Part shown: one piece after another, positions 1-10,262 of the stretch
Numbering within the stretch: position 1 is the first letter of the stretch
How the letters are laid out: each line of letters opens with the position of its first letter
Assembly: GCA_964035545.1 (NCBI GenBank)
Contig: OZ037772.1
Span: forward strand, 4,007,538 to 4,071,537
Source of the DNA: Bugula neritina
Taxonomy: Eukaryota; Bryozoa; Gymnolaemata; Cheilostomatida; Bugulidae
DNA: 64,000 bases
Direction: 5' to 3'
Notes under the pieces: generated by a model
Told to the model about the DNA's origin: nothing
Database searches by the model: none
What the model saw: the letters and a program-made list of their open reading frames with translations, nothing else
Made by a program: the position numbers and the translations under genes

Positions 1-657
1 GTGATGTCACACGATGCTTGTTTACTTCAGCCCACTTCTTGAAACAGTAAGATCCTACCCCAAAATAGTAAATTGTAAAATCATACCTCTTACAACACAA
101 TAATGTTTATCAAATGGATTAGTATATAAGACAAAACCATTTTTATTAGTTGCAATATTGTTAGAGTCATGCTGTCAGTTTGGACAGCATCAAATTTATG
201 TAAGACTACTAAAGAGTAGCATTATTTGAAAGACTGTGCAAAGCCACAGCATTAACATAACAGTAGACTAGGAGAGAGAGAAAAGAGGTAATGAACATCT
301 ATTTACAATTATATATCGTTATTACATTTTTATGTTATAAAGTTTTTAATAATATGGGCTGTAGTTGCATGTTATGTTGAATCATTATTTCATGCTGCTA
401 TCTACGATTTATAATATACATTGCTAGTGCTTTTACATACATACTTATTATATTACGTACATTTTGTTTGCCTTATGCCTTATGTTGTATCATTATTATT
501 TTAGTTTTTACGGTCAGTGTTTGGTCAGTGTTTGGTCAGTATTTGGTGACTCAAATAAACTCTGATCACGTCCAAAACCCTCCCTATTCCTAGTCAGGCT
601 GTATAAGCTAGAGTGTCACTCTAAAGCAAGAGTCATAGCAAAGAGTGTCATTCTATA
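1..657 (+). repeat. 5' LTR of the BEL/Pao element (left part outside window)
   Basis: This is identical to the 3' LTR from its position 4582 onward. The last shared base is 657 (15684 in the 3' copy); the sequences then diverge (g versus c). The first ~196 bases of the LTR are missing because the window starts inside it. Confidence 0.85.
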
Positions 658-1257
658 GTAAAAACTCTTTCTCAAAGTTCGGGAGTAAAAACTCTTTCTC
701 AAAGTCCGGGAGAAAAAGCTCCATCTCAAGTCCAACAAAAGAAGTCGACAAACATAAGAAGACCATAAGGAGAACCTCACTTCTACCCACCTCAACTATA
801 TAAACATTATTACCATTTATCAGGATTATTCTCAACTCCTCTCAACTACACACAAAGGTGACCTGGAATCAGCAGATTGGTGAGAGATTACCATATAACC
901 CTCACCTTCACATATAAGTGACATAATTATAAAGAAAATAGTTGAATTGAAAGTTATTAGAACAGTTAGGCTTGCATGCAGTTTTATTTTTTGAAGTATT
1001 GTAATTATAGAAACTCCATTTGATAGACATTGTGTCAAAGCCCCATAAAATCAATTAGGATCTCCCTGTTTCTGATTGGGCAGTTGGGTACAATCCCTGT
1101 GCTGGCATCAGCTGTTTGTTTGCATTAGCTGTTGGCTAGTGATAATTCTTGACAAACTAGTTCAAACTAGTTTTCCTACTGAATTTAGGTTATAAAATAG
1201 CTGTAGTAAGTAAATGCATGCTTTTCACTAACTGTCTCTATTACTAACACAGCAACA
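658..1257 (+). other. 5' leader of the BEL/Pao element
   Basis: Untranslated leader between the LTR and the gag ATG. It begins with two ~27-bp tandem copies of a TAAAAACTCTTTCTC-containing unit (659-712). I could not assign a primer-binding site with confidence. Confidence 0.5.
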
Positions 1258-3999
1258 ATGAATGATGACACATCCACATGTAGTAATAGCATTAGGATTA
1301 GCAGCCGAGTCAAAACCCTATCTACAAAGGGAAAACAATTAGAGGTAGAAAAAAGGTTTAAATCTGTCACAAGTGCAATTAAAAGGTTTAGAAGTAGGCA
1401 TGCAGCAACAGACAATCATGATAATGAATTTTGGGATGACATACAACGAATTATGTTAGATGCAGATGCTGACTTAGCAATTCTAAAGTCATTAGCTCCA
1501 AGTCATCCTCACCTTGAGGACTTAACACAGCAAATTAACAGTATACATGAACAATGTAAGGGCGAAAGCCATTCAGTACATGCTAGCAGTAAACACACAT
1601 CAAAAGCAAGCTCATTCATCTCAGCCAAGACAAAATTGCAAGTTGCACAATTAGAAATTGAAATGGAAGCCATGCAAAGACAGGCTGAGCTAGAAAGGCA
1701 GTTAGCCAATGTCCAGTTGGAATTAAGTAAAAGTAAGCTGTTAGAAAAACAGAAACAACTGAGAATAAGGCAGGAAATAATAGAGGAACATGATGTAGAT
1801 GTTAGAGATGAGCTAGCAGAGTATTTAGATAATTGCCAACCAATAGTGAATCAGGAAAGCAATAGTGAAGTTATTTTTAGTAGGCCAGTAGAAGTTTTGC
1901 AAAGCAACCAACCACAGCAAATAGGCAGCATGCAAAACAATGAATCACAGCATTCTACATGCAGTAATGAATACCTGGCCACATGCTTAACAAAAGCAAT
2001 ACAAGCCAACAATGTGCCGAAGCCACCAATATTTAGGGGAAATCCCTTAGACTTTATAGATTGGGAATATGCCATAGAGAGTTACATCAAGGATAAAATG
2101 ATAGGTGATGATGGTAAAATGTATGTCTTGAAACAGCATGTTGATGGACCTGCTAGAGAAGCAATTAGTGGCCTATGCAGTTTACATACACTAGCAGCAT
2201 ACCAAAAGGCCAGAATAATTTTGAAAGAAAGATTTGGGTCAGAATTCACAGTTGCTAATGAATTTCGAAAGAAAATTAATGCTTGGCCCAAAATGAAACC
2301 ACATGAACATAAGCAGATACAATCATTTTCTGACTTCCTCACACATTGTGAAATAGCAGCAAAAGATATTAAAGAGTTGGAAATTTTAAATGATTGCGAA
2401 AAGAATCTTGAGCTCATGTCCAAGCTGCCAGATAACATGATAAATAGATGGAAGCGTGAGGTAACCACGCATAGGAAAAATCACAGGAGTTACCCCAGTT
2501 TTAGTCAGTTTGTAAAGTTTGTACAAACAGAAGCAGAAATCCTAAATGATCCAATCACTTCATCTTTGCTAGGTTCAAGGGTCATAGACTCAAATAAGCC
2601 TCAAAAGCACAACAATAAGGGCATTAGCTTTGCTACTAGCATAGAAAAGCATTCTCCTGATGTTGAAAGTACAGAAAACCACAAAGCTAAACTATGCCTC
2701 TACTGCATAAGTAATCATAGCACACATGAGTGTAGAAAACTGGCTAGCATACCAGTTGATCAAAAACAAAAGTTCATTACTGGTAAAAGATTATGCTTTG
2801 GTTGCTTGAGAATAGGTCACATGACAAAAGAATGCAGAAATAGAGCTACTTGTAAAATATGCCAAAAAAGGCATCCTACTGTAACACATAGAAGCAATCA
2901 GCCAGCTACACAAGCTAACAACAGCAATACCAAAGTAGAAACAGTGCAGGTAAATGGAGTAGCAAGTAGCAACAACCCAGAGCAAGTAACAGCTAACAGC
3001 AACAATACAGTGACTAAAACAAATGGCTTGTGCTCAATGGTTGTGCCTATATACCTAGCAACTGTAGATAACCCTAATGAGGAAGTGCTAACTTATGCAC
3101 TTTTAGATAGCATGTCAGATACCACATTTGTAACCAACCGAGTTGTTAGTAAGCTACAAACAGCTACAAGCAAACCAGTTTCTCTTAAACTAACAACAAT
3201 GACAGCTGACAACTTGGAAATGAAGTGTAAGGTGTACAATAACTTGACCATTAGAGGACTGAACATGCATGAGCAGATACAAGTAGGAAAGACTTACAGT
3301 AGGGACAGCATTCCAATTAACAAGCAGCACATACCCACACCAGAAATTGCCACTAGATGGCCACACCTTAAATGCATTGCAGGTGAAATACCACAAGGTT
3401 TAGATATAGAGATAGGAATGCTTATAGGGTATGACAACTCCAGAGCTTTAGTGCCACTTGAAACTAGAATAGGCCCTGCAATCAAGGATCCCTTTGCTCT
3501 GAGAACACCTCTAGGATGGTGTATTGTAGGCAATAGTGGTAAGCATGAAACAAACTCATTTCCCACATGCAATAGGGCTATGGCTCATGAGCAGAATTTG
3601 AGTTCAGATATCTTGAATGTCCTACAGCAAGATTATACTGACACAAAGTACATTGGTACTCATAAAATGTCACAGGAAGATGCCAAGTTTTTAGATAACA
3701 TGCGCAACAATATTAAACAAAGAGAAGACAATTATTACAGCATGCCACTGCCGTTTAAAAATGCTAAGCCACAATTACCAGACAATAGACAATTAGCTGT
3801 GCACAGACTTGATACCCTCAAAACTAAAATGCCTAAAGACCAGAAATATGGAACAGATTACGTGGCATTCATGACAGACATAACAAACAATGGCGATGCA
3901 GAATTGGTACCTACAACTTGTGAGGCAAGCAACCATCAGTGGTACATTCCCCACTTTGGCGTGTATCACCCCAAAAAGAAAAAGATTAGTAAAGCATAA
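1258..3999 (+). CDS. BEL/Pao gag-protease polyprotein with truncated RT start
   Basis: An uninterrupted 913-codon ORF. Residues ~100-190 are charged and coiled-coil-like. Residues ~258-410 resemble the BEL gag core (DUF1759-like, starting FRGNPLDF). Three Cys/His knuckles follow at ~479-545 (CLYC, CFGC...GHMTKEC, CKIC...H). An A17-type protease domain has the signature LLDSMSDTTF near residue 615. The canonical aspartic motif D-[S/T]-G reads D-S-M here, which could be family-specific or inactivating. The C-terminus reaches the beginning of RT (YIPHFGVYHPKK, ~895) and then stops because RT is deleted. Expected role: capsid and nucleocapsid formation, RNA packaging and polyprotein cleavage in a cytoplasmic particle. 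The ATG at 1258 is the first in frame after the leader. Confidence 0.85.
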   Translation: MNDDTSTCSNSIRISSRVKTLSTKGKQLEVEKRFKSVTSAIKRFRSRHAATDNHDNEFWDDIQRIMLDADADLAILKSLAPSHPHLEDLTQQINSIHEQCKGESHSVHASSKHTSKASSFISAKTKLQVAQLEIEMEAMQRQAELERQLANVQLELSKSKLLEKQKQLRIRQEIIEEHDVDVRDELAEYLDNCQPIVNQESNSEVIFSRPVEVLQSNQPQQIGSMQNNESQHSTCSNEYLATCLTKAIQANNVPKPPIFRGNPLDFIDWEYAIESYIKDKMIGDDGKMYVLKQHVDGPAREAISGLCSLHTLAAYQKARIILKERFGSEFTVANEFRKKINAWPKMKPHEHKQIQSFSDFLTHCEIAAKDIKELEILNDCEKNLELMSKLPDNMINRWKREVTTHRKNHRSYPSFSQFVKFVQTEAEILNDPITSSLLGSRVIDSNKPQKHNNKGISFATSIEKHSPDVESTENHKAKLCLYCISNHSTHECRKLASIPVDQKQKFITGKRLCFGCLRIGHMTKECRNRATCKICQKRHPTVTHRSNQPATQANNSNTKVETVQVNGVASSNNPEQVTANSNNTVTKTNGLCSMVVPIYLATVDNPNEEVLTYALLDSMSDTTFVTNRVVSKLQTATSKPVSLKLTTMTADNLEMKCKVYNNLTIRGLNMHEQIQVGKTYSRDSIPINKQHIPTPEIATRWPHLKCIAGEIPQGLDIEIGMLIGYDNSRALVPLETRIGPAIKDPFALRTPLGWCIVGNSGKHETNSFPTCNRAMAHEQNLSSDILNVLQQDYTDTKYIGTHKMSQEDAKFLDNMRNNIKQREDNYYSMPLPFKNAKPQLPDNRQLAVHRLDTLKTKMPKDQKYGTDYVAFMTDITNNGDAELVPTTCEASNHQWYIPHFGVYHPKKKKISKA

Positions 4000-4278
4000 A
4001 GGTAGCATAACTCCCAGACTCACAATTATTGACTTGACAGATGCTAAACATCTTATAATGCAGTGGGTACAAAAAGAGTCATTTTTAGATGAATATTACA
4101 GGCTAAGTAAAGACAATTGTGTAAGCAAAGATAGAAACACATAAAACTGAGATGACTTAATTCGTAAGGTAAAAGTACAACTAGCAACTACAGAGTTGAA
4201 CAGTAAAGATGTGAGACTAGCTCCACCCACATACTTAGATAGGCCTATCCACAAATTAATTTACCTATTTACCCCATA
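4000..4278 (+). pseudogene. Remnants of BEL/Pao pol (integrase ends)
   Basis: In the frame of 4001-4144 the peptide contains HLIMQWVQKESF, like the region just before BEL integrase (Q-x3-F-x-E pattern). After two in-frame stops the same frame gives a second block (4154-4278) with LAPPTYLDRPIHKLIYLF and a stop, which resembles the C-terminal end of BEL pol. RT, RNase H and the integrase catalytic core are absent between these blocks, so at least two internal deletions collapsed pol. Confidence 0.6.
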
Positions 4279-4374
4279 ACCTTTGCATGCATACCTATAT
4301 TAGTATTTTAGCTTAGTATTTTAAATGCATAATAATATAATTGTTAATTCCCTCTAAGTGAATAGAGAGAAATT

Positions 4375-4385
4375 AAAGGGGGGAG
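4375..4385 (+). promoter_or_regulatory. Polypurine tract of the BEL element
   Basis: AAAGGGGGGAG lies directly before the 3' LTR start (TGTAATGTTACG at 4386), the expected place for plus-strand priming. Confidence 0.7.
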
Positions 4386-4956
4386 TGTAATGTTACGAAA
4401 TAGGATGTTTACAGATATTATAACTTGTAGTACAATCACACACAATCACAATGTCATTAACCTCAAATTAGCCTAACCACTAGCTGCTAGTAGTCTACCT
4501 AATGCTTCTTTAATCACTACCCCAAAACAGTAGCTACGCATGTAGAATGATTCATAGTCAGCAGCTATGCTTGCATCAGCTGTGATGTCACACGATGCTT
4601 GTTTACTTCAGCCCACTTCTTGAAACAGTAAGATCCTACCCCAAAATAGTAAATTGTAAAATCATACCTCTTACAACACAATAATGTTTATCAAATGGAT
4701 TAGTATATAAGACAAAACCATTTTTATTAGTTGCAATATTGTTAGAGTCATGCTGTCAGTTTGGACAGCATCAAATTTATGTAAGACTACTAAAGAGTAG
4801 CATTATTTGAAAGACTGTGCAAAGCCACAGCATTAACATAACAGTAGACTAGGAGAGAGAGAAAAGAGGTAATGAACATCTATTTACAATTATATATCGT
4901 TATTACATTTTTATGTTATAAAGTTTTTAATAATATGGGCTGTAGTTGCATGTTAT

Positions 4957-5348
4957 TGTGATAGTTTTGTGGATTGTGAATGAAACTAGTGCTGTTACAT
5001 GCTTGTATGAGAAACAAGGCGAGAAATAAGGTAGAATGTAGATAATCTTTATTGTAGTATAGTCCGAGTGAATCAATGGTCTTTATCCAGCGAGCTCCAG
5101 TAGTAGACTGAACTATACTGGAACTCGCTGGCTTTTATATACATGCAGGACAAAGACATTCCTTTGTTTGCCGAGATCGGAGACCCGAAATACCGAATAT
5201 CGGCATTTCGGGGATCCGAAATGCCGAATCCGGCATTTCGGTACTTCGGTATTCCGATATGCCGAGAATCGGCATATCGGTGTTTCGGAGGACCGAAGTA
5301 CCGATCTCGGCAACAAAGGACACACACACACAACATAAATTTACCACA
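4957..5348 (-). repeat. 3' LTR of nested Gypsy (392 bp)
   Basis: Same sequence as the 5' LTR plus 31 extra bases in the palindromic core. The extra segment includes the inverted form of an adjacent stretch (GGCATTTCGGGGATCC against GGATCCCCGAAATGCC). Confidence 0.9.
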
Positions 5349-5653
5349 CACACCCCCCATCGGAAAGCATGCTTTCCGATAAAGAGGCGTACACAACACA
5401 AACACACAACAGGGAATGACACGACAATAAAACACACAGTTGAAAGTAACACACGAAAAAAAATATGGTAAACATGCAGTGATAGTAATAATATAATGAT
5501 AACACAAAAAAAACAGGGAAGATTTGTGCACACACAGAAAAAACAGAGCATGAATAGGTACATGCATTACATGAAGAACTTACACACATATAATAAACAA
5601 ACAAAGAATAAGAGTAGAAAAGAAAAGAAGCAAAAAAAACTATACAAATAGTC
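5349..5653 (-). other. 3' untranslated part of nested Gypsy with polypurine tract and palindrome
   Basis: Next to the 3' LTR the minus strand reads GATGGGGGGTGTG, a plausible polypurine tract. Immediately beside it, 5359-5380 is a perfect 22-bp palindrome with 11-bp arms (arm ATCGGAAAGCA). The rest is A-rich on the + strand and codes for nothing evident. Confidence 0.65.
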
Positions 5654-7120
5654 TCAGCGGCGGTCGCCAGATCGACCCCGCTCCAGGCGGCTAACTCGTC
5701 TCCGGAGTTGCCCCAGCTCCTCTTCATATCTGCGGAGCTGCCGGCGTAACTGGTGAACCTCCTCTGCCAACTGAGCTGACGTCTGGTGCCTAGGGCGGTC
5801 GGTAGTACCACGGGCAGGACGTCGCTGGCGGTGCGTCTGCTTCTCGCCCGCCGCCGAGGGTCGGGGGCCCAGGTCCGATGAATCGGCCCTGGCACCTGGT
5901 CCGACCCGTGCCAGCATGACCCGAAGTGGCTGGGTGGCTGCCGGTTGGGGTGTCGCGGCGGGCTCCCCTTCTTCCTCCCGAACAGGCCTACACGCGGGGA
6001 ATCCCAGGGCGAGAGCAGCCCGTTTGTGGGGATCCGCCACGTGTGGCAGCACCAGGTCCCGAAATTCGGGAAAGGAGGCCTGGTCTACAGCAAACGTGTA
6101 GCCCGTGTGGCAGTGAGCTATGCGCTGATGTCTCAACACATAGTCTCTCTGGTAGGAGAACTCCCCACACGGGCAAAACACGTTGATGTAATGCTGAGGG
6201 GCGTGTACGCGCAACCGCCGTGCAGAGGAGAATTTCCTCTTACACTCATGGCAGATGCGGTTGCCCGGCTCACCGCAAGCATCACCAATTTTTAGGTTGG
6301 TGGGTCCAGTCACCCAATACTGGCGGGCGACCAGGGCCCGAGGCAGGGCCAGTATTGGGGAGGCATCTTCTTCTGCTGGCAGGTGGTCGCCGTGTAGGAT
6401 GCCCTGCTCCTCCCCGGCCGTGAGCTGAAGCTCGACCGGTTTGGGGCCAGGGCCAACCATGGCGGAACACACCTCTGTGGAGGAGGTGGCGGCCTGCTGG
6501 CTGGTAGAAGCCGAAGCAAGGCCCGGTGGGGGAGGGGAGTCGGACCGACTGGCCTCCTCAACGTCCATTCGCTCCTCTAGAATAGATAGTAGAGGCTGTG
6601 AGAAGCCGGTCTCACTATCGCCGAAATTCGGCACAGGTGTGAATGGAGATAAGTTAAAAACCGAGGGCCGAGGTGTATCGCAGAAATTGACTGAGCCTAC
6701 ATCGTGATTCAACAATGTATCAATGGCAGAGTCATCTCCGAGATCCATCTCGGCTTCCGGTCCTAAGATATCAGAACCAAGTAAATCTAGTAAAGACCAG
6801 TCTACTGTAGTTTGATTAGACTCCGCAACTGAAGGATCTAATCTAGAAGAAATACCTGATTGTGTATCTGGTAGAGTGATCCCCATAGCCGCTGATAGCG
6901 TACGGAGAATAGTGGTAAAATCAAAATGAGTATTAGAATCAGAATTTAGTTTGAGTTGCAACTGCCGTGCGAGCTGTGTGAAGTCAGAATGAGAAATGGC
7001 CGAACCTCGTGCTTCAGAAGTTTTACCTGCTGAAGCCCGAGTCGCGTGGCTCGTGGGAATTTCCCCCGGATTTCGAGGAGACAACTCGCGTGATCGAGTG
7101 TCTTCCGAAATTCGGTCGGC
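5654..7120 (-). CDS. ORF3 of nested Gypsy: two C2H2 zinc fingers plus C-terminal coiled coil
   Basis: An intact ORF downstream of pol, in the place where retroviruses carry env. The first ATG (7120) gives 488 residues; the frame is open 18 codons further back. No signal peptide or membrane segment is visible, so it is not an envelope protein. An N-terminal ~200-residue acidic and S/P-rich part (LLDLLGSDILGPEAEMDLGDD) is followed near genomic 6100-6255 by two canonical fingers: C-x2-C-x12-H-x3-H (CHECKRKF ...) and C-x-C-x12-H-x4-H (CPCGEFSYQRDYVLRHQRIAH). The C-terminus has leucine heptads (LAEEVHQLRRQLRRYEEELG) and an arginine-rich end. Such a layout suggests a dimerising DNA- or RNA-binding regulator. 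That function is inference, and I do not recognise the family. Confidence 0.75.
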   Translation of the reverse strand, partial: ADRISEDTRSRELSPRNPGEIPTSHATRASAGKTSEARGSAISHSDFTQLARQLQLKLNSDSNTHFDFTTILRTLSAAMGITLPDTQSGISSRLDPSVAESNQTTVDWSLLDLLGSDILGPEAEMDLGDDSAIDTLLNHDVGSVNFCDTPRPSVFNLSPFTPVPNFGDSETGFSQPLLSILEERMDVEEASRSDSPPPPGLASASTSQQAATSSTEVCSAMVGPGPKPVELQLTAGEEQGILHGDHLPAEEDASPILALPRALVARQYWVTGPTNLKIGDACGEPGNRICHECKRKFSSARRLRVHAPQHYINVFCPCGEFSYQRDYVLRHQRIAHCHTGYTFAVDQASFPEFRDLVLPHVADPHKRAALALGFPACRPVREEEGEPAATPQPAATQPLRVMLARVGPGARADSSDLGPRPSAAGEKQTHRQRRPARGTTDRPRHQTSAQLAEEVHQLRRQLRRYEEELGQLRRRVSRLERGRSGDRR

Positions 7121-7187
7121 CATTTCTTCTTCTTGGTGGAATTCTCCGGGGTGATGGAGGGAATTTCCAACCAAGATGGGGTGGCAG

Positions 7188-9283
7188 TCAGTGTGGGGGG
7201 GGGTCTTCCTCAGGAGGGGGCCCCTCCAGGTGTCCTACAGCATAGTCTGCCAGGTACCTGGGAGGTCTTCTTGGCCGCTGGCTCCTCTCAAGTGGAACAG
7301 ACTCTGGTGGTGTTGGTGGCTCCTGGGCTACCCTGGTAGGGGGGTCCCCGTCTTCACCCCGTACGGGGGTGGGGGTGTCCTCCCCCGGGAAGGGTTGTGA
7401 GCCAAGGGCTTGCTGCTGTTCCTGCTCCCGCTCCGCTCTCTGCTGTCGCTCCAGCTGCTCTATCAGGGCGGCTTGCTCCTGGTCTGCCTCCCTGGGGACC
7501 ATGATCTCCACCTCACGGGGCCGGGTGGCCCGTCCACGACGGTTGGGCTGACGGTGGGGCTCCAAGAGGGGTGGAGCCTGACCCACCGCGTCTGGGCTGG
7601 CATGGTAAGGTTTGAGGCGCTGCTCGCTCTGGACAGAGACCTGTCCAGAGCGCTCCACACGGTATGTGTGGTTGGGCAGCACCTCTACTACGCAGTAGGG
7701 GCCGACGAACTTGGGCTGAAGCTTAGCCGACTGTCCACGCCGCCTACGGTAACTCACCATCCAGACCCAGTCTCCCACTTGGTACAACGGGGGCTCCTCT
7801 GAGTCCTCGGTGCGGGTCTGCCACTGCTGGGTGCGCAGCGCATCATGAGCTTTGCCCATGATGTCCATCAGACCCTCCACATATTCGTGTACCGGTGACT
7901 CGGGGGCAGGAACATGGTACGTCAGGTGTTCCGGGACCCGCGTCTCCCGGCCTAACATCAGGAAGTTTGGGGTCTCCTGCGTGGCGGAGTGTGGTGTGCT
8001 GCGGTAAGCCCGCATGATCTGCGGCAGCACCACGTCCCATTCTTCCTGACCTCGACCAAGCAGCAGGCTCCGGAGCGCGTCACCCAACATCCTGTTGTTC
8101 CGCTCGACGACTCCGTTCCCTTGCGGGTGATATGGGGTGGTCCGACTCTGGTTCACCCCCCATATCCGGCAGAGGTCTCCCATGAGCTGGGACTGGAACT
8201 GGGCACCCTGGTCTGTATGTATCTGCTCGGGCAAACCGAGGTAACAGAATACATGTTGGTCCAGGGTTCGGGCCACCGTGGGGGCAGTGGCGTCTGGAAT
8301 AGCCAGAGCATCTGCCCACCGGGTAAAGTGGTCCGTGAGCACCAGTATCCAGTTGTTTCCTCTGGCGGATAACGGCATAGGCCCGACGAGGTCTACCGCC
8401 ACTACTTGCCACGGTCGACCAGCGTACAGCCGGCGTCGACCAGTGGTTTCCGTGGGGCGGCCATGCTTGCTAGCTTGGCAGACCTCGCATTGCCGTACCC
8501 GCAGTCGTACGTCCCGAGTCATTCCGGGCCAATACCAACGCAGCCGCAGACACCTGATGACCCGACTGACTCCAGCATGAGCCTGCTTATGGGTGTCCCA
8601 GATCAGTTCCCGCCGGAGGGCGCGTGGACAGACGACGCGGTCCCTCTTCTGCTGGCGGTTGTCTGCTGCTAACGTTATCATCAGGAGGCCATCAGGACTG
8701 ACCTTGAGGGCATCCCAGCGACGACAGAGGAGTTGGAACTCAACGTCTCCCTGCCGCTGCTGTTCCTCGCTAGGTCGTCGGCCCTCCTTCTTGGCCCGGA
8801 AGATGTCCGCTACCGCGCCGGGTAGTGTCTCCTGGAGTCGGCACAGCTCCTTGACGTTCTGGTGCAGAGTAGGGTTGGCGTGGAGCGCCTGGACACCGTC
8901 CTGGTGGGTTTCGGTCCGAAGATGGCCGTGCTCCCACCGGTAGGCGGTGCCCTCCACTAGCTCTGTTTCCACGTCAAGGCGAGCGGGTCCCCCGTCCCGC
9001 TGTTCGATGTGCAGGCATTGCTTACAGTCCTCTACCGGCCGGCGGCTCATGCCGTCGGCGTTCCCATGCTTCCGGCCTGCACGGTGCTCTATACGGTAAG
9101 AGAACTCGGCAAGAATCTCTAGCCAACGAGCTACCTGGCTCGAGGGCTCTGCACGTTTACACAGCCATATCAGTGATGCATGGTCTGTTCGCAAGCGGAA
9201 CGATTTCCCATACAGATATGGCCGAAAGTGCTTGACCGCCTTGACTACTGCTAGGAGTTCCTTCCTAGTGGTGCAGTAGTTCT
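7188..9283 (-). pseudogene. Gypsy pol, 3' part: RNase H end and integrase (nested element)
   Basis: The frame continues after the DNA transposon with NYCTTRKELLAVVKAVKHF and RTDHASLIW of RNase H. The integrase has the zinc-binding HHCC (HKQAHAG ... CEVCQASK) and the DDE core (AVDLVGP; HTDQGAQF; NGVVERNNR). A GPY/F-type module (FVGPYCVVEV) follows, then a long Q/E/P-rich tail ending in LERSQRPRRPPRYLADYAV. There is no chromodomain. The stop lies 67 bases before the ATG of ORF3 (7120). The domain order after RT is RNase H then integrase, as in Gypsy. Confidence 0.85.
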
Positions 9284-10181
9284 CACAGTTGGTTTAAGGT
9301 CATTACTTTCCAGATTCAGGCACTGCTTTATGTTATATATAAACGGTTTCCAGGAGATAGCTCGAACAGTTTTTGTCTCACATTAACAAATTTTACATGA
9401 AAAGATAGCTCTTGCATTCCTCTTTCATATACTTTTTTAATTTTTCAACAAAAAATTTTCTGAGAAAGTTGTTGCATAATAAGTAAAATTTTACACCCTC
9501 CATGTTCCACTGCTGTAGCACAGGGGATTCATTTTATAAAGTCTAAAAGTTAAACTTGACATTCCTTGATATGTTTTCTCTAATATACTTTCTTTGTTTT
9601 TTGAAATTCTGTTTATGCTCTTCACAATTTGGTAAAAACATACACCATTTTGCAAGTTTCACTGCAATTTTCTAAATTCTTCATATGGTGGTTCTAGCTA
9701 CGCTCCTGTGACTAATTATAGCATTCCTTGTACGTTTGCCGCTCTGCGAGCTATCACAATAACATATAGTACCCTCTCGCACAAATTGGCAATCTATTGG
9801 ATTTCTGCCAATATAATGTTCCCTGTTTTACATTAGCACTTAGCTGAATCATCTCACTATGTTACAATAATATATTGAAAATGCCTCAGCACAACATAAT
9901 TCTTTGTTTGTTTGGCAGAGTTAATTTCAGCTAAATCACTTCACTTTGCAGTCTTGTCAGTAAAGGTCTGTCTATAGCACAGCAGGTGTACTTTCAGTTT
10001 CTCTAATTCACATGATTATTTTAAGTACATTGTATTCTATAAGATCAATTTAAGGTTTAGTCCAGTGTTCAGTATCTAATTATTATGCATGTATGTTGTC
10101 TTACTGTTGAACAAAAGTTAAAAAAAACTTTACAATTATAGCCATATTTATTATACATGCGTAGGATTTGCATAAGTTGAC

Positions 10182-10262
10182 AAAAAAAAATGCAACAAAA
10201 CAGGGTTGAACCATGACCAACCAACTCGTCGCTGACGCCACTAACCTCTGGACCACGCAATC
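10182..10262 (-). repeat. tRNA-like module (Pol III boxes) in the DNA transposon
   Basis: On the minus strand TGGTCCAGAGGTTAGTGG (10238-10255) resembles box A and GGTTCAACCC (10203-10212) box B, followed by a run of nine T (10182-10190) that could end Pol III transcription. The anticodon arm is poor, so this is a tRNA-derived (SINE-like) relic rather than a working tRNA. Confidence 0.45.

Noticed and set aside
1185-1415. Minus-strand open frames inside the BEL gag
   Set aside because: Shadows of the 1258-3999 ORF.
5073-5567. Open frames across the Gypsy LTR with repeated FRIPEMPIFGIS-like peptides
   Set aside because: They arise from the palindromic CCGAAAT words of the LTR; the same peptides appear in several frames and on both strands, with no independent coding support.
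5654-7120. ORF3 as an envelope gene (errantivirus-like)
   Set aside because: No signal peptide, transmembrane segment or furin-like site; zinc fingers and a coiled coil point elsewhere.
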